A stretch of DNA of 64,000 bases from Cohnella xylanilytica (GCF_014212175.1 NZ_JACJVR010000130.1:1-64000), one strand, 5' to 3'; numbered from the stretch's first letter, positions 1 to 7,837 are shown. Notes: generated from the letters alone by a model not told the origin. A program made the numbers and translations.

Positions 1-18
1 GCGTGCCTCTGGGCACGC
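1..18. terminator. Hairpin at window edge
   Basis: GCGTGCC and GGCACGC form a perfect 7-bp stem around a 4-nt loop. No T-tract is visible on the plus strand and the minus-strand continuation lies outside the window. It may belong to the terminator of a gene to the left. Confidence 0.3.
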
Positions 19-22
19 CATG

Positions 23-46
23 AAAAAAAGCCGCGCGAACGCGGCT
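23..46 (-). terminator. Intrinsic terminator of ctaB
   Basis: A perfect 7-bp stem (AGCCGCG with CGCGGCT, loop CGAA) begins at the ctaB stop codon. On the minus strand it is followed by seven T residues, which is a standard Rho-independent terminator. Confidence 0.85.
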
Positions 47-975
47 TAGAACAACGGCTTAAGGAGCGAATACCCGATGATCGCGAACATGAGGACCGTA
101 ATGTGGTTGAGCGAGAAAATGAACATCCACTTGGACCAGCCGGCTTCCTTCATCCGGCGGTAACCGGCGAGGCTCAGAACGAGCCAGGCCAGGCTGAGCA
201 CGGCGGCCGTAATCGCGACGAACGGGCTGAAGCTCCAGAACAATCCGCTGGAGACGAACAGCAGCGCGAGATAGACGTTCGTCTGCTGGTACGTGCGGCG
301 TATGCCCTTCACGACCGGCAGCATCGGAACGTTGGCGGCCCGGTAATCCTCCAGGCGCCGGATCGCGATCGCGTAGAAGTGCGGCATCTGCCACAGGAGC
401 ATCAGGATGAACAAGGCGGCGATGCCCGAATGCGTCATGTCCGAGGAGATGGCCGCCCACCCGATCAGCGGCGGCGTCGCGCCGGACAAGCTTCCGACCT
501 CCGTATTGTAGACCGTTCTCCGCTTCGTCCACATCGTATAAGGCACGACGTACAGGAACAGGCCGAGGAAGCCGAACAACGCGGCCAGCGGCGAAGCCAT
601 GTACAGAGCGGCCAATCCGGCCGCGGCCATCGCGGACCCGATGACCAGGCCGCTTCTCGCGCTGACCCGTCCCGTCACGGTCGGCCTCTTCTTCGTCCGT
701 TCCATAATGATGTCGATGTCCCGGTCGTACACGTTATTGAACGCTCCCGCCGAACCGATGACGAGCGTGGAGCCGATTAACGCCAGAACGATGCTTCCGA
801 TTTTGTCGAAGAACGGGATGTCGTTAACGAGCAGCGCCATACACAGTCCGGCGAACATGGCGATCAGATTCGATTTGATAATGCCGATTTTGATCGTATC
901 GAAGATGACTTTCGGCAAGGAGCCGGCCGCGAGATCGTAGCCCGCGACGGCTTCGTTTCCTTTCAGCGCGCGCAA
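46..975 (-). CDS. ctaB: Protoheme IX farnesyltransferase (heme O synthase)
   Basis: This 309-residue integral membrane prenyltransferase converts protoheme IX and farnesyl diphosphate to heme O for heme-copper oxidases. The first aspartate-rich motif is seen as N80-x3-D84-x3-D88 in NNVYDRDIDI, and a second conserved loop reads DYRAANVPMLPVVKG. Several hydrophobic segments match the usual nine-helix UbiA fold, and the length is typical. The start is a TTG codon with GGGAGG ten bases upstream. The gene stands alone here; ctaA and the oxidase genes are not in the window. A promoter candidate lies at 1039-1068 and a terminator directly follows the stop. Confidence 0.95.
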   Translation of the reverse strand: MRALKGNEAVAGYDLAAGSLPKVIFDTIKIGIIKSNLIAMFAGLCMALLVNDIPFFDKIGSIVLALIGSTLVIGSAGAFNNVYDRDIDIIMERTKKRPTVTGRVSARSGLVIGSAMAAAGLAALYMASPLAALFGFLGLFLYVVPYTMWTKRRTVYNTEVGSLSGATPPLIGWAAISSDMTHSGIAALFILMLLWQMPHFYAIAIRRLEDYRAANVPMLPVVKGIRRTYQQTNVYLALLFVSSGLFWSFSPFVAITAAVLSLAWLVLSLAGYRRMKEAGWSKWMFIFSLNHITVLMFAIIGYSLLKPLF

Positions 976-1038
976 TCGAACACGCCTCCCTTCCCCCTTC
1001 TTGTCTCTATCCTACCAAAAAGAGAGGCTTCTATACGG

Positions 1039-1068
1039 ATAATTCGCAATCCATCATCAATCTGTCAA
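1039..1068 (-). promoter_or_regulatory. Candidate sigma-A promoter of ctaB
   Basis: On the minus strand a perfect -35 (TTGACA, 1063-1068) is separated by 18 bases from AATTAT (1039-1044), which matches four of six -10 positions. It lies about 65 bases upstream of the ctaB TTG start. The rest of the 976-1170 gap shows no gene. Confidence 0.45.
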
Positions 1069-1170
1069 AAACATGTGGCAAATTTATTGAAATTGGAGGA
1101 TAAAGTTTGCCTTTTCTGCCCTTAATCGCTACTTAAGGCGCTTGTTGCCCTGCGAACACGGGCAAGCGGA

Positions 1171-1626
1171 CTAGAGCTCCTTGGTCATGAACACGCTGTT
1201 GGGATCCTCCGCGTAATCCGCGAACAGCCCGCAATACTCGAACCCGAAGCGCGCATACAAATTGCGCGCGGGAACGAACGCTTCCATCGACCCCGTCTCC
1301 AGGCTGAGCCGCCGGTAACCGCGACGCTTCGCTTCCCCGATAATATGCTCGAGCATTCTCGAGGCGACGCCTCGGCGGAGGAAGGCCGACGACGTTCGCA
1401 TCGACTTGACCTCTCCATGCTCCGGATCCAGCTCCTTCAAGGCCCCGCAGCCCGCCAACCGATCCCCTTCCCATGCGCTCCAGAACGTGATTTCGGGTTT
1501 GCGCAAGCCGTCCAGGTCGAGCGCATGGACGCTCTCCGGAGGGGAATGCTCGAACATGCCTTGCAGATGTTCTCCGATCAAGGCCTGCACTTCAGGCCCC
1601 GTCAGATCGTCGCGCTTAATCTCCAT
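1171..1626 (-). CDS. GNAT family N-acetyltransferase
   Basis: This 151-residue protein has the GNAT fold. The acetyl-CoA pyrophosphate-binding motif A region reads RRGVASRMLEHI at about residues 85-96, after a beta-strand containing GEVKSMRT, and the C-terminal motif has ARNLYARFGFEYCG. It would transfer an acetyl group to an amine; the substrate cannot be deduced. The start ATG overlaps the end of the upstream DUF1801 gene by 11 bases and has GGAGAGAG just upstream, so the two genes are likely translationally coupled. Confidence 0.85.
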   Translation of the reverse strand: MEIKRDDLTGPEVQALIGEHLQGMFEHSPPESVHALDLDGLRKPEITFWSAWEGDRLAGCGALKELDPEHGEVKSMRTSSAFLRRGVASRMLEHIIGEAKRRGYRRLSLETGSMEAFVPARNLYARFGFEYCGLFADYAEDPNSVFMTKEL

Positions 1627-2050
1627 CTTCGCTCTCTCCTTCTCCAGGGGTTGTCGCCCTCATCCAACCGTCGACGATCGCCGCGAGCTTCGCTCTCTTG
1701 GAATCCAAGTCGCTCCTGTCCGTTATGATCAAGATCGCCCTATCCTTCGCGGCCCACTCCAGCAGCCCGGCGTCGTCTTCCGGAATTCGAATGCCATCCG
1801 CCGATCCGGCCGGCTTCGCTCCCGTGTGGAAGACCAGGCGGAAGAACCCCTTCCCCTGCAGGTTCATCGTGACCCGGTCCTCGCCGCGGTAAAGGAAGCT
1901 CGGCGCGTTCCACTTGATATGCTCCGTAATCTCCCCGTTAGCGCCGAGTATGATCCGCCTCGCTTCGAGAATCTCGTCTTTCAGCGGATGCACGAGCTTA
2001 TCGAGGAAATCGGCGACCTGTTCAGGCCCCGACAGTTTGCTCGCCTTCAT
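1616..2050 (-). CDS. DUF1801 domain protein (YdhG-like)
   Basis: This small cytoplasmic protein of 144 residues belongs to the DUF1801 family. The features seen are an N-terminal helix with KDEILEARRIIL, the strand segment ITEHIKWNAPSFLYRGEDR, and a C-terminal region where DLDSKRAKLAAIVDGW resembles the usual end of the family. Its biochemical role is unknown; related proteins share a fold with iron chaperone-like proteins, which is weak grounds for function. The acidic tail after residue 135 is poorly conserved. It is the first gene of a two-gene unit with the GNAT gene. Confidence 0.8.
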   Translation of the reverse strand: MKASKLSGPEQVADFLDKLVHPLKDEILEARRIILGANGEITEHIKWNAPSFLYRGEDRVTMNLQGKGFFRLVFHTGAKPAGSADGIRIPEDDAGLLEWAAKDRAILIITDRSDLDSKRAKLAAIVDGWMRATTPGEGESEDGD

Positions 2051-2084
2051 AAGGAATCGCTCCTCTCCGCTCGGAACCGAATCA

Positions 2085-2894
2085 TCATAACGTCCAGGAA
2101 GTCCGGACGTAGCCGATCTTCATGCCGACTCGTTCCATGTTCCGATGGCTGGCGGACAGATAGGCGCATTGGCCGACCGCCAGGCCGCACGATTGTCGCC
2201 CGGCTTCTTCCAATCTTCGCAGCAGCAGGCGGCGCTGCAAGCCCATGTTCCGGTATTCGGGCAGCGTCGCCGCGAACGTCATGGAGGCGATCCCGTCCCG
2301 CGTTCGCAGCACGCCGGCCGCGGCCGGCTTCCCGTCCAGGCAGGCGACGTAGAACTTCCAGCCCGGCCGTCCGTGCAGCACGCGGTTGTTCGCGGCCACG
2401 TGCGGGATGCCGTCGTCGGAGAGGCCCGTCCCCCGGCAGTGGATCCGCGCGTAGAGCTCGAATTGATCCTCCTGCAGCTCCTCGATTCGAATCCGGTCCG
2501 AGGGCTCCGGCGCGATCGCTCCCGGCGCCATGTAGAGCGAAGCGTGGGTCCCCGACGGATAACAGCCGTTCTCGACGAGCCGTCTGAGGAACGCGGAGTC
2601 GACCGCCGAAGGCACGATCTCCAATTGCGGCTTCCGCCCTCGGGTCCGATAGAAGTCGAGAATCGGTTCGATCGAATCGATGTCATCGCTTCTAAGGCCT
2701 TTGACGGTGTTGAACGACGGCCAAGGCATCGTCTCGCTGTAATAGCAGACGGCGTTCCCGAACTCGCGGATCTCGACGCCCTCCGGGTTGCCCGGCCTGC
2801 CTCGGATCGCCTTCATCCGGTCCGTCATGTATTCGATCTCGGAGGCCTCGATCGACCGAATCAGGTCGGGCGTAGGAACTAACGGCGAATTCAT
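2085..2894 (-). CDS. GNAT family N-acetyltransferase, two-domain
   Basis: This 269-residue protein carries a C-terminal GNAT domain. It includes a motif A-like stretch near residues 215-235 (EYRNMGLQRRLLLRRLEEAG) and the tail HRNMERVGMKIGYVRTSW, typical of the last strands of the fold. The N-terminal half resembles a degenerate GNAT repeat, as in tandem-GNAT proteins. The substrate is unknown. The start ATG follows GGGGTGA at a normal distance. The gene is close to, but not overlapping, the DUF1801 gene downstream (34 bases). Confidence 0.8.
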   Translation of the reverse strand: MNSPLVPTPDLIRSIEASEIEYMTDRMKAIRGRPGNPEGVEIREFGNAVCYYSETMPWPSFNTVKGLRSDDIDSIEPILDFYRTRGRKPQLEIVPSAVDSAFLRRLVENGCYPSGTHASLYMAPGAIAPEPSDRIRIEELQEDQFELYARIHCRGTGLSDDGIPHVAANNRVLHGRPGWKFYVACLDGKPAAAGVLRTRDGIASMTFAATLPEYRNMGLQRRLLLRRLEEAGRQSCGLAVGQCAYLSASHRNMERVGMKIGYVRTSWTL

Positions 2895-3024
2895 GGCTCA
2901 CCCCGCGAACTTCGTCCGGCTTCGCATCCATCCTGCTTCTATTCCTTCAAGTATTCGCGGTTCGTCGTCAATTTCCTTCAAGCCTCCGCAAGGAGGTCTC
3001 GCCCGCGCTAAGATCGAACGCGAT

Positions 3025-3504
3025 TCAATACCCCATCTCCTTCAAGATCCCCGACAGGGTACGAAGACGCTCGCCGATCAGCTCGTCGTCGTCTCGAAGA
3101 GCCTGTCCGAACAGCTTGATATCCTCGTCGATCCGTTCGTTGTCCGTGCAGACCGCCACCGTCATGGCGTCGCCTTGAAGCCCGACCCGGTCGATAACGG
3201 GCTTCTCCGGGTCGTACAGATTCTCGTAACGGTACGCTTCGCGGAAGTGGGCCATCGTCCGGCAGATCAGGATCGACAGATCGAGCACGCGGTGCAGCGG
3301 AAGCTCTTCCGACTGCCGGGACCACTTCTCTCCCGTATACCTCCATACCTTGGCGGAGATATCGACCTTGCCGCGATCGTTCCATTGGGCCAAGCCGAGG
3401 GACAAGCCCTTCGCGTCCGTCTTGCCGGCGTAACGGCCGTCCACCTGCTCGTAGTTCTCCGAGACGACGACCGGTTTATGCTTTAACGTTGTCGGAATTT
3501 TCAT
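3025..3504 (-). CDS. Conserved hypothetical protein, DUF6530-like
   Basis: This soluble protein of 159 residues has no signal peptide or membrane segment. From memory, the motifs LSLGLAQWNDRGKVDISAKV, SRQSEELPLHRVLDL and the C-terminal ERLRTLSGILKEMGY resemble the DUF6530 family, which is common in Paenibacillus. No catalytic residues can be assigned. The ATG start has AAGGGG upstream. It appears to be a single-gene unit; the 3505-3718 gap upstream holds a small hairpin and short repeats. Confidence 0.7.
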   Translation of the reverse strand: MKIPTTLKHKPVVVSENYEQVDGRYAGKTDAKGLSLGLAQWNDRGKVDISAKVWRYTGEKWSRQSEELPLHRVLDLSILICRTMAHFREAYRYENLYDPEKPVIDRVGLQGDAMTVAVCTDNERIDEDIKLFGQALRDDDELIGERLRTLSGILKEMGY

Positions 3505-3553
3505 ATGCGTCCCCTTATCCCGGTAACTTTTGAATAACGGAAATACTTCTGCG

Positions 3554-3601
3554 AATCGATTTCATCGATTAGCTCGAATTACTCGATTACTCGGTTACTA
3601 A
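3554..3601. repeat. Short hairpin plus 8-bp tandem repeat in an intergenic gap
   Basis: AATCGAT and ATCGATT form a 7-bp stem with a 3-nt loop at 3554-3570. It is followed by ATTACTCG twice in tandem and a degraded third copy (3578-3601). I see no gene in 3505-3718. The octamer organisation resembles the array at 43776-43831, although the unit differs. Confidence 0.5.
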
Positions 3602-3718
3602 TTCCCAACTCATCATAGCCCGGACCGCAAGGATAGTCAAACGGCAAAACCGGAACCAGACGCAAACATAGCGAAAAGAGCCCGCGCCGCCGCGCGAACT
3701 CCTGCTCCTGACTCGTCT

Positions 3719-4909
3719 CTACTCCCGTCCGCTCTCCATGAGGCGATCCAGACTCTCCGCTACGGAGGAGTTGCGCGCCACCGTCGAATTGTTCAGGAAC
3801 AGAACGTCTTGGATGTCCCGGTCCCTCAGGAACCCGGTCAGGCTGCCTCCGTACGACCGGGGGTCGATATAGTAGATCGTCTCGTAATGGGGGATCAGAT
3901 ACGGAATCAAGGCGTTGCCGAAGGAATCCTTGACGACCAGAATCCTTCTTCCGTTCGCCGTCCCCGTCTCGATCGCTCCCCATGGGTAGTCCCCTCCGAG
4001 GAAGACGGCGTAAGCCCCGTTCCCCAGCTTCGCGTACCTGGGATCGACCGCCTTCTTCTCAAGAGGCTTGTCTTGCTTCGTATAAGCGTAGTACTTGTAG
4101 CTCCCGAGCGGAAGGCAGTACGTCAGCGTATCCGGATGGGCCTTGAGCTTGGCGCTCCCGGTCGCCTTGTAGTCGCTGCCCAGCACCCCTTCGATCGTCC
4201 CCTTCTCGAAGCGGCCGTAATCGATCGGCTTCTCTCCCATCGTATCCATCAATTGAACATAGGCGTAATAGGCGCCGATCGCCGTCCAATGATGATCCGT
4301 TCGGAAAAAGAGGTATTCGCCGGCCCGGCTCTTGAGGGCGCCGTATGCATCGACCCGGACGATGGCGGGATCCAGCCCGTCGTCGATATGGGCGAACGCC
4401 TCCTTCTGCGAATCGTTCATCGACTCGTAGCCGGAAGCGTCTACGAACTCCGCGGAAGTGGGAACGAGCATGCTGTAGACGCGAATCGCGGAATCCGTCC
4501 GTTCCCGGAAGCGGTTGAGCGCCTTCGCGTACCGCTCCGCGGCGTCGGCCGAATACTCGAACAGCGTCACGGCGCGATCGTCCATAATCAGGTAACGCAC
4601 GGAACCGACCTGCACGACCTCGCCCGGCTTCTCCGATGCCTGGGAATCTTTCCCGGTCTTCGGCCCTTCTCCGGCATCGGAATCGTCGGCGCCGGCATCG
4701 GGTTCGCCTTCCGCACCGGCGCCCGCGGCCGATCCGGAATCCGTCCCCGCATGCGTCCCCTCCGAAGCGCTGCCTTCCGGCTCGGGAAGCGACGGCTGTG
4801 AGGCGCCGCAGCCGAGGAGCAATCCGATTACGACGAGCCATGCGGCGGACTGGAAGCTTCTTGTCGTTATCGATCTCCCAGGCAAGCGAACGGCTTCTCG
4901 AATCTTCAC
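3719..4909 (-). CDS. DHHW-motif lipoprotein (AlgJ/AlgX-like)
   Basis: This exported protein of 396 residues begins with a lipoprotein signal ending in the lipobox LLGC at residues 31-34, followed by an acidic and Gly/Ala/Ser-rich linker (about 35-85). The globular part carries the family signature DHHW near residue 206 within FFRTDHHWTAIG, and a late VKDSFGNALIPYL segment that matches the SGNH-like serine/aspartate region of AlgJ/AlgX relatives. Such proteins often act with MBOAT acyltransferases on polysaccharides, but no MBOAT gene is nearby. The start is GTG and overlaps the stop of RNase Z (GTGA), so coupling is likely. Confidence 0.8.
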   Translation of the reverse strand: MKIREAVRLPGRSITTRSFQSAAWLVVIGLLLGCGASQPSLPEPEGSASEGTHAGTDSGSAAGAGAEGEPDAGADDSDAGEGPKTGKDSQASEKPGEVVQVGSVRYLIMDDRAVTLFEYSADAAERYAKALNRFRERTDSAIRVYSMLVPTSAEFVDASGYESMNDSQKEAFAHIDDGLDPAIVRVDAYGALKSRAGEYLFFRTDHHWTAIGAYYAYVQLMDTMGEKPIDYGRFEKGTIEGVLGSDYKATGSAKLKAHPDTLTYCLPLGSYKYYAYTKQDKPLEKKAVDPRYAKLGNGAYAVFLGGDYPWGAIETGTANGRRILVVKDSFGNALIPYLIPHYETIYYIDPRSYGGSLTGFLRDRDIQDVLFLNNSTVARNSSVAESLDRLMESGRE

Positions 4910-5829
4910 GGGGTCACCCCGACTTCGAGGTAGTCGCGGGCGGCTTCCAGCTCGGGGAACTCCTTGCGCGCTTCCGCGACCATGGCCGCGACCTCCTCTT
5001 CCCCGTAACGGGCGCTGATGTGCGTCACGATCAGCCGTTTGGCCTTCGCCCGCCTGGCGATGCCGGCGGCTTGGGTAATCGTCGAGTGGCCGTAGTCGAG
5101 CGCCTTCTCCTCCATGCCGGCGCCGAAGGTCGCTTCATGCACGAGCACGTCCGCGTTCCGGGCCAGCTTCACGGCATTGTCGCACGGACTCGTATCGCCG
5201 AGGATCGTGACGATCCGGCCGTCGGACGGCGGTCCGACGACTTCCGAGGAGAGAATCGTGCTTCCGTCGTCCAGCGCGACGTCTTCCCCTCTCTTCAGCT
5301 TCCCGTACAAGGGGCCGGGAGGAACGCCGAGTCGGGCCAGAGCGGCCAAGTCGAGCGCCCCGGGCCGAGGACGCTCCGTGATCCGGTAGCCGATGCACGG
5401 AATCCGGTGATCGAGCTCGGCCGTCTCGACCGAGAAGCGATCGTCCAAGTCCAGCGTATCGCCCGGCTCGATCTCGCTCACTTCCAGCTCGTAATTCAGG
5501 TGGGCCTCGCTTACCCTCAGCACGGTCCCGAGATAGTCGGCGAGTCCCTTGGGCCCGTACACCCGCAGCTTGCCGGCGCCGTCATGGAACGTGCGGCTCG
5601 TCAGTAGGCCCGGAAGTCCGTAGAGGTGGTCGCCGTGCATGTGGGTAATGAAGATCCGGTCCAGCTTGCTCAGCTTCAGCTTCGTTCCCAGCAGCCGATG
5701 CTGCGTGCCTTCGCCGGCGTCGAACAGCCAGAACCGGTTCCGCTCCTCCGGGAACCGGAGCGCCACGGACATCACGTTGCGTTCCGGCGTCGGCCGGCCG
5801 GCGCTCGTACCGAGAAAAATCAGCTTCAA
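4906..5829 (-). CDS. rnz: Ribonuclease Z
   Basis: This 307-residue metallo-beta-lactamase-fold endonuclease removes the 3' trailer of tRNA precursors. The metal-binding motif HMHGDH is at residues 63-68, the N-terminal MKLIFLGTSAGRPT is typical, and LGDTSPCDNAV, VHEATF and THISARY supply the remaining conserved motifs. The start is TTG with GGAGGG nine bases upstream. The open frame runs on to 6408, but the extension has no RNase Z similarity and overlaps the DUF1232 gene. It is the middle gene of an apparent operon (DUF1232, rnz, DHHW). Confidence 0.95.
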   Translation of the reverse strand: MKLIFLGTSAGRPTPERNVMSVALRFPEERNRFWLFDAGEGTQHRLLGTKLKLSKLDRIFITHMHGDHLYGLPGLLTSRTFHDGAGKLRVYGPKGLADYLGTVLRVSEAHLNYELEVSEIEPGDTLDLDDRFSVETAELDHRIPCIGYRITERPRPGALDLAALARLGVPPGPLYGKLKRGEDVALDDGSTILSSEVVGPPSDGRIVTILGDTSPCDNAVKLARNADVLVHEATFGAGMEEKALDYGHSTITQAAGIARRAKAKRLIVTHISARYGEEEVAAMVAEARKEFPELEAARDYLEVGVTP

Positions 5830-5876
5830 TGGACGCCCTCCGATCAAGGCCGCCTTCGCCGGCGGCCGGATTCGTG

Positions 5877-6272
5877 TCAGAAGAGGCGATAGAGCACGGA
5901 GCCGAGCCAGACGGCGAACAGGATCCACACCGCGATGAAGACGGCGGCGGCCGCCCAATTCGCCGGCTTGCCCTTCCCGCGCATCGCTTCGGCTTCGGCC
6001 CGGCAATCTTCGATCACCTCGGAAGGGATCATGCGGAGCGCCAGCGTAATGCCCAGCGGCACGATGACCAGGTCGTCGAGATAACCCGCGATCGGAATAA
6101 AGTCGGGAATCAGGTCGATCGGGCTGAACGCGTAAGCGACCACGCATAACGTGAACCATTTGGCGTACTTCGGAATTCTCGGGTCCTTGTAGGCCAAGTA
6201 CAGGACGAACAGATTTTGCTTCAGCTCTCTCGCCTTGCTTCGAAGCTTGGAGAACACGCCCCGATGCTTCAT
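5877..6272 (-). CDS. DUF1232 (YkvA-like) membrane protein
   Basis: This 131-residue protein contains the YkvA/DUF1232 core. The segment YAFSPIDLIPDFIPIAGYLD lies at about residues 47-66, with the diagnostic PxDLIPDxIPxxGxxDD pattern. A C-terminal hydrophobic helix (about 107-128) anchors it in the membrane, and the N-terminus is basic. The molecular function is unknown. The ATG is preceded by AAGGAAGGG. It is the first gene of a unit with RNase Z 47 bases downstream. Confidence 0.85.
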   Translation of the reverse strand: MKHRGVFSKLRSKARELKQNLFVLYLAYKDPRIPKYAKWFTLCVVAYAFSPIDLIPDFIPIAGYLDDLVIVPLGITLALRMIPSEVIEDCRAEAEAMRGKGKPANWAAAAVFIAVWILFAVWLGSVLYRLF

Positions 6273-6411
6273 CGTATCCCTTCCTTGCGCTGACGCTTGC
6301 AGCAGTTATCGTTGACAAGCCGGCGCCGTAGTATGTAACGGGGCCCGTCCGATCCTCGGGCCTAGCGTCGCCCGCGATGTTCACTCCGTGTCGCGGCCGC
6401 GCGAACAACCG

Positions 6412-6441
6412 GGAAAGACCGCCGGAGGCTCCGGCGGTCTT
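6412..6441 (-). terminator. Hairpin downstream of the FusB-type gene
   Basis: A perfect 12-bp stem (AAGACCGCCGGA with TCCGGCGGTCTT) encloses a 3-nt loop 18 bases after the stop codon at 6460. The minus-strand T-tract is weak (TCTTTCCC). It is a probable terminator. Confidence 0.6.
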
Positions 6442-6459
6442 CCGCTTCGAATCGTTCGA

Positions 6460-7113
6460 TTAACCGAGGACGTCCGCGAGGAATCTCTCCAACGCGTCGA
6501 TCTCCGTCAAGTTATCGTTGCACTTCTTGCTGTCCACGCACAGATAGTTGCCGATCGCCTTGTAGTAATCCGGCGAAGCGCCGGCCGGCTTCGACTTGGC
6601 GGTAGCCGTGAACAAGGCGACCTCTTCCTGCTTATTGCAGAGGAAGCAAGTGCTCTTCTTGTTAGCCGGCGTGAATCTTCCCTCGACTCCGGCCAGCTTC
6701 CCGTCCATCGGATAGACGAGGAACAGCTTGTTCGTCGCGATATCGGTCCAGCCAAGATAGGAGACGCGGCGGAAGTCGACCGCTTCGAGGTCGGGCAGCT
6801 TCAGCTTCTTGGCCTTCGGGAACAGCTTCCGCAGCTGCGCTTCCGTCGTTGGCGGGAATGGTTCCAGATAAGGCTCGAGGGAGCGCAAATAACTCTGGAA
6901 CTGCTCCTCCTTGTCGTACGGCAGGAACGCCTCCAGCGCCGCGGCCTGCTCGCCCGTCGCGTTCGGGAACGCCTCCGCGATTCGCAGCTGGACGCTCTCT
7001 CTGACCGACTTGACCACCTTGGGATCGAACACCGTCTGGCACGTATGCTGAAGCAAGCGGACTTGCTTCCGAATTAGGTTATACTGATGGTTTCTAATAA
7101 ATGGTTGGTTCAT
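6460..7113 (-). CDS. FusB/FusC-type EF-G-binding protein
   Basis: This 217-residue cytoplasmic protein belongs to the FusB family. Known members bind elongation factor G and release it from the ribosome, and acquired ones confer fusidic acid resistance. The N-terminal helical domain is followed by a treble-clef zinc finger whose ligands are visible as C156-x2-C159 and C192-x5-C198 (CFLC, CVDSKKC). Length and architecture match the family. The ATG has AAGGGG nine bases upstream, and this site can be paired in the leader RNA (see 7114-7311). Whether this chromosomal copy gives resistance or serves ribosome recycling cannot be told from sequence. Confidence 0.85.
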   Translation of the reverse strand: MNQPFIRNHQYNLIRKQVRLLQHTCQTVFDPKVVKSVRESVQLRIAEAFPNATGEQAAALEAFLPYDKEEQFQSYLRSLEPYLEPFPPTTEAQLRKLFPKAKKLKLPDLEAVDFRRVSYLGWTDIATNKLFLVYPMDGKLAGVEGRFTPANKKSTCFLCNKQEEVALFTATAKSKPAGASPDYYKAIGNYLCVDSKKCNDNLTEIDALERFLADVLG

Positions 7114-7311
7114 CGCTTTACGCCCCTTATTGGCAAATTGGATGGTTCAATAAGGTGCAAAGCCCATTATTAGAAACGATATCGGCTTAATCGGGCGATC
7201 TTCTCTCGTTCAAGTCCGCCCCATGCAAAGTATCGCCCCTAATTAGGCTTTGCATGAGTCGTTGCGAGTCCCGGCAATGTGATTTGCCATCCGTACCGAC
7301 CTCCTTCGTAC
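7114..7311 (-). promoter_or_regulatory. Leader RNA with alternative pairings upstream of the FusB-type gene
   Basis: The roughly 200-nt untranslated leader holds a 15-codon peptide (7243-7290) and several complementary blocks. Block A (CATGCAAAG, 7248-7256) is the end of the peptide ORF and pairs perfectly over 9 bp with B (7222-7230). The overlapping TGCAAAGCC (7246-7254) pairs perfectly over 9 bp with C (GGCTTTGCA, 7156-7164), so A:B and A:C exclude each other. D (GGGCGAT, 7232-7238) can pair with D' (7193-7199) inside the A:C fold. CCTTATTG (7148-7155) pairs over 8 bp with CAATAAGG (7125-7132), which covers the ribosome-binding site AAGGGG. There is no U-tract, so translational rather than transcriptional control is favoured. 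Confidence 0.65.
7243..7290 (-). CDS. Putative 15-residue leader peptide
   Basis: A short ORF encodes MANHIAGTRNDSCKA. It has an excellent Shine-Dalgarno sequence (AAGGAGGT, 7299-7306) eight bases before its ATG and lies just downstream of a good promoter. Its last codons (TCA TGC AAA GCC TAA) coincide with leader block A, so a ribosome at the end of this ORF would mask the segment that forms either of two alternative helices. This is the arrangement expected for attenuation by a leader peptide. The peptide has no membrane or toxin character. Confidence 0.6.
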   Translation of the reverse strand: MANHIAGTRNDSCKA

Positions 7312-7317
7312 GAATAC

Positions 7318-7347
7318 ATTATATAGGAGGTCCGATTCCGGGGGCAA
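7318..7347 (-). promoter_or_regulatory. Sigma-A promoter for leader peptide and FusB-type gene
   Basis: On the minus strand a consensus -10 TATAAT (7318-7323) is preceded by TTGCCC (7342-7347) with an 18-bp spacer. It lies just after the stop codon of the upstream DMT gene, so the FusB-type gene has its own transcript starting near 7311. Confidence 0.65.
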
Positions 7348-7357
7348 CACCGAATCG

Positions 7358-7837
7358 TTACGCTTCCGAAGCCTCCTCCCCGGGCGCCGCCCGTTCCCGG
7401 GCTTGGCCGCCAAGCTTCAAGAGCGCGATTCCGGCGATCATGACCAGCGCTCCGACCGCTTGCTGGGCCGTGAACGGGACTTGGCGAAGCCCGAACCATC
7501 CGAGGGAATCCCACAGCAGTCCGAACAAGAGCTGCGAGGACAGAGCCGCCGCGACGGCGACGGTCGGCCCGAGCCGCTGGATGCCGCGCACGAGACAGAA
7601 GACGACTCCGACTCCGATGAAGCCGCTGAACGCGAACCAGGTCTCCATCGATTCCAGCGCGAACAACCGCTTGCCTTCGAAGACGAGGCCCAGCGTCAAC
7701 GAAGCCGCGAAGCCGAGGCCCAGGACGAGCGCCGTCGTCGCCCAGGAGCCGGCGGCTCCGTTCACCCGGCCGTTGAACGCATTCTGCACGCCTACGAGAG
7801 CCCCGGCGGCCAGGGCGAGGACGAATCCTGCAATCAT
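7358..7837 (-). CDS. DMT superfamily transporter, YdcZ/DUF606 family
   Basis: This 159-residue membrane protein has five hydrophobic segments and the internal pattern of the DUF606 (YdcZ) half-size drug/metabolite transporters. These include AAGALVGVQNAFNGRVN near the N-terminus and a last helix with AQQAVGALVMIAGIALLKLG. The substrate is unknown. It is the third gene of a co-directional set: YdcZ (8609-9043), Crp-type regulator (7870-8568) and this YdcZ. Half-size DMT proteins often work as heterodimers, and two adjacent paralogues support that here. Confidence 0.85.
   Translation of the reverse strand: MIAGFVLALAAGALVGVQNAFNGRVNGAAGSWATTALVLGLGFAASLTLGLVFEGKRLFALESMETWFAFSGFIGVGVVFCLVRGIQRLGPTVAVAAALSSQLLFGLLWDSLGWFGLRQVPFTAQQAVGALVMIAGIALLKLGGQARERAAPGEEASEA

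Noticed and set aside
1089-1137. Short ORF after TTGGAGGATAAAG
   Set aside because: The TTG-initiated frame ends after 9 codons, has no conserved feature and sits within a promoter gap.
5830-6408. N-terminal extension of RNase Z
   Set aside because: The extension overlaps the DUF1232 gene in another frame and lacks similarity, and a TTG with a good ribosome site starts exactly at the conserved N-terminus.
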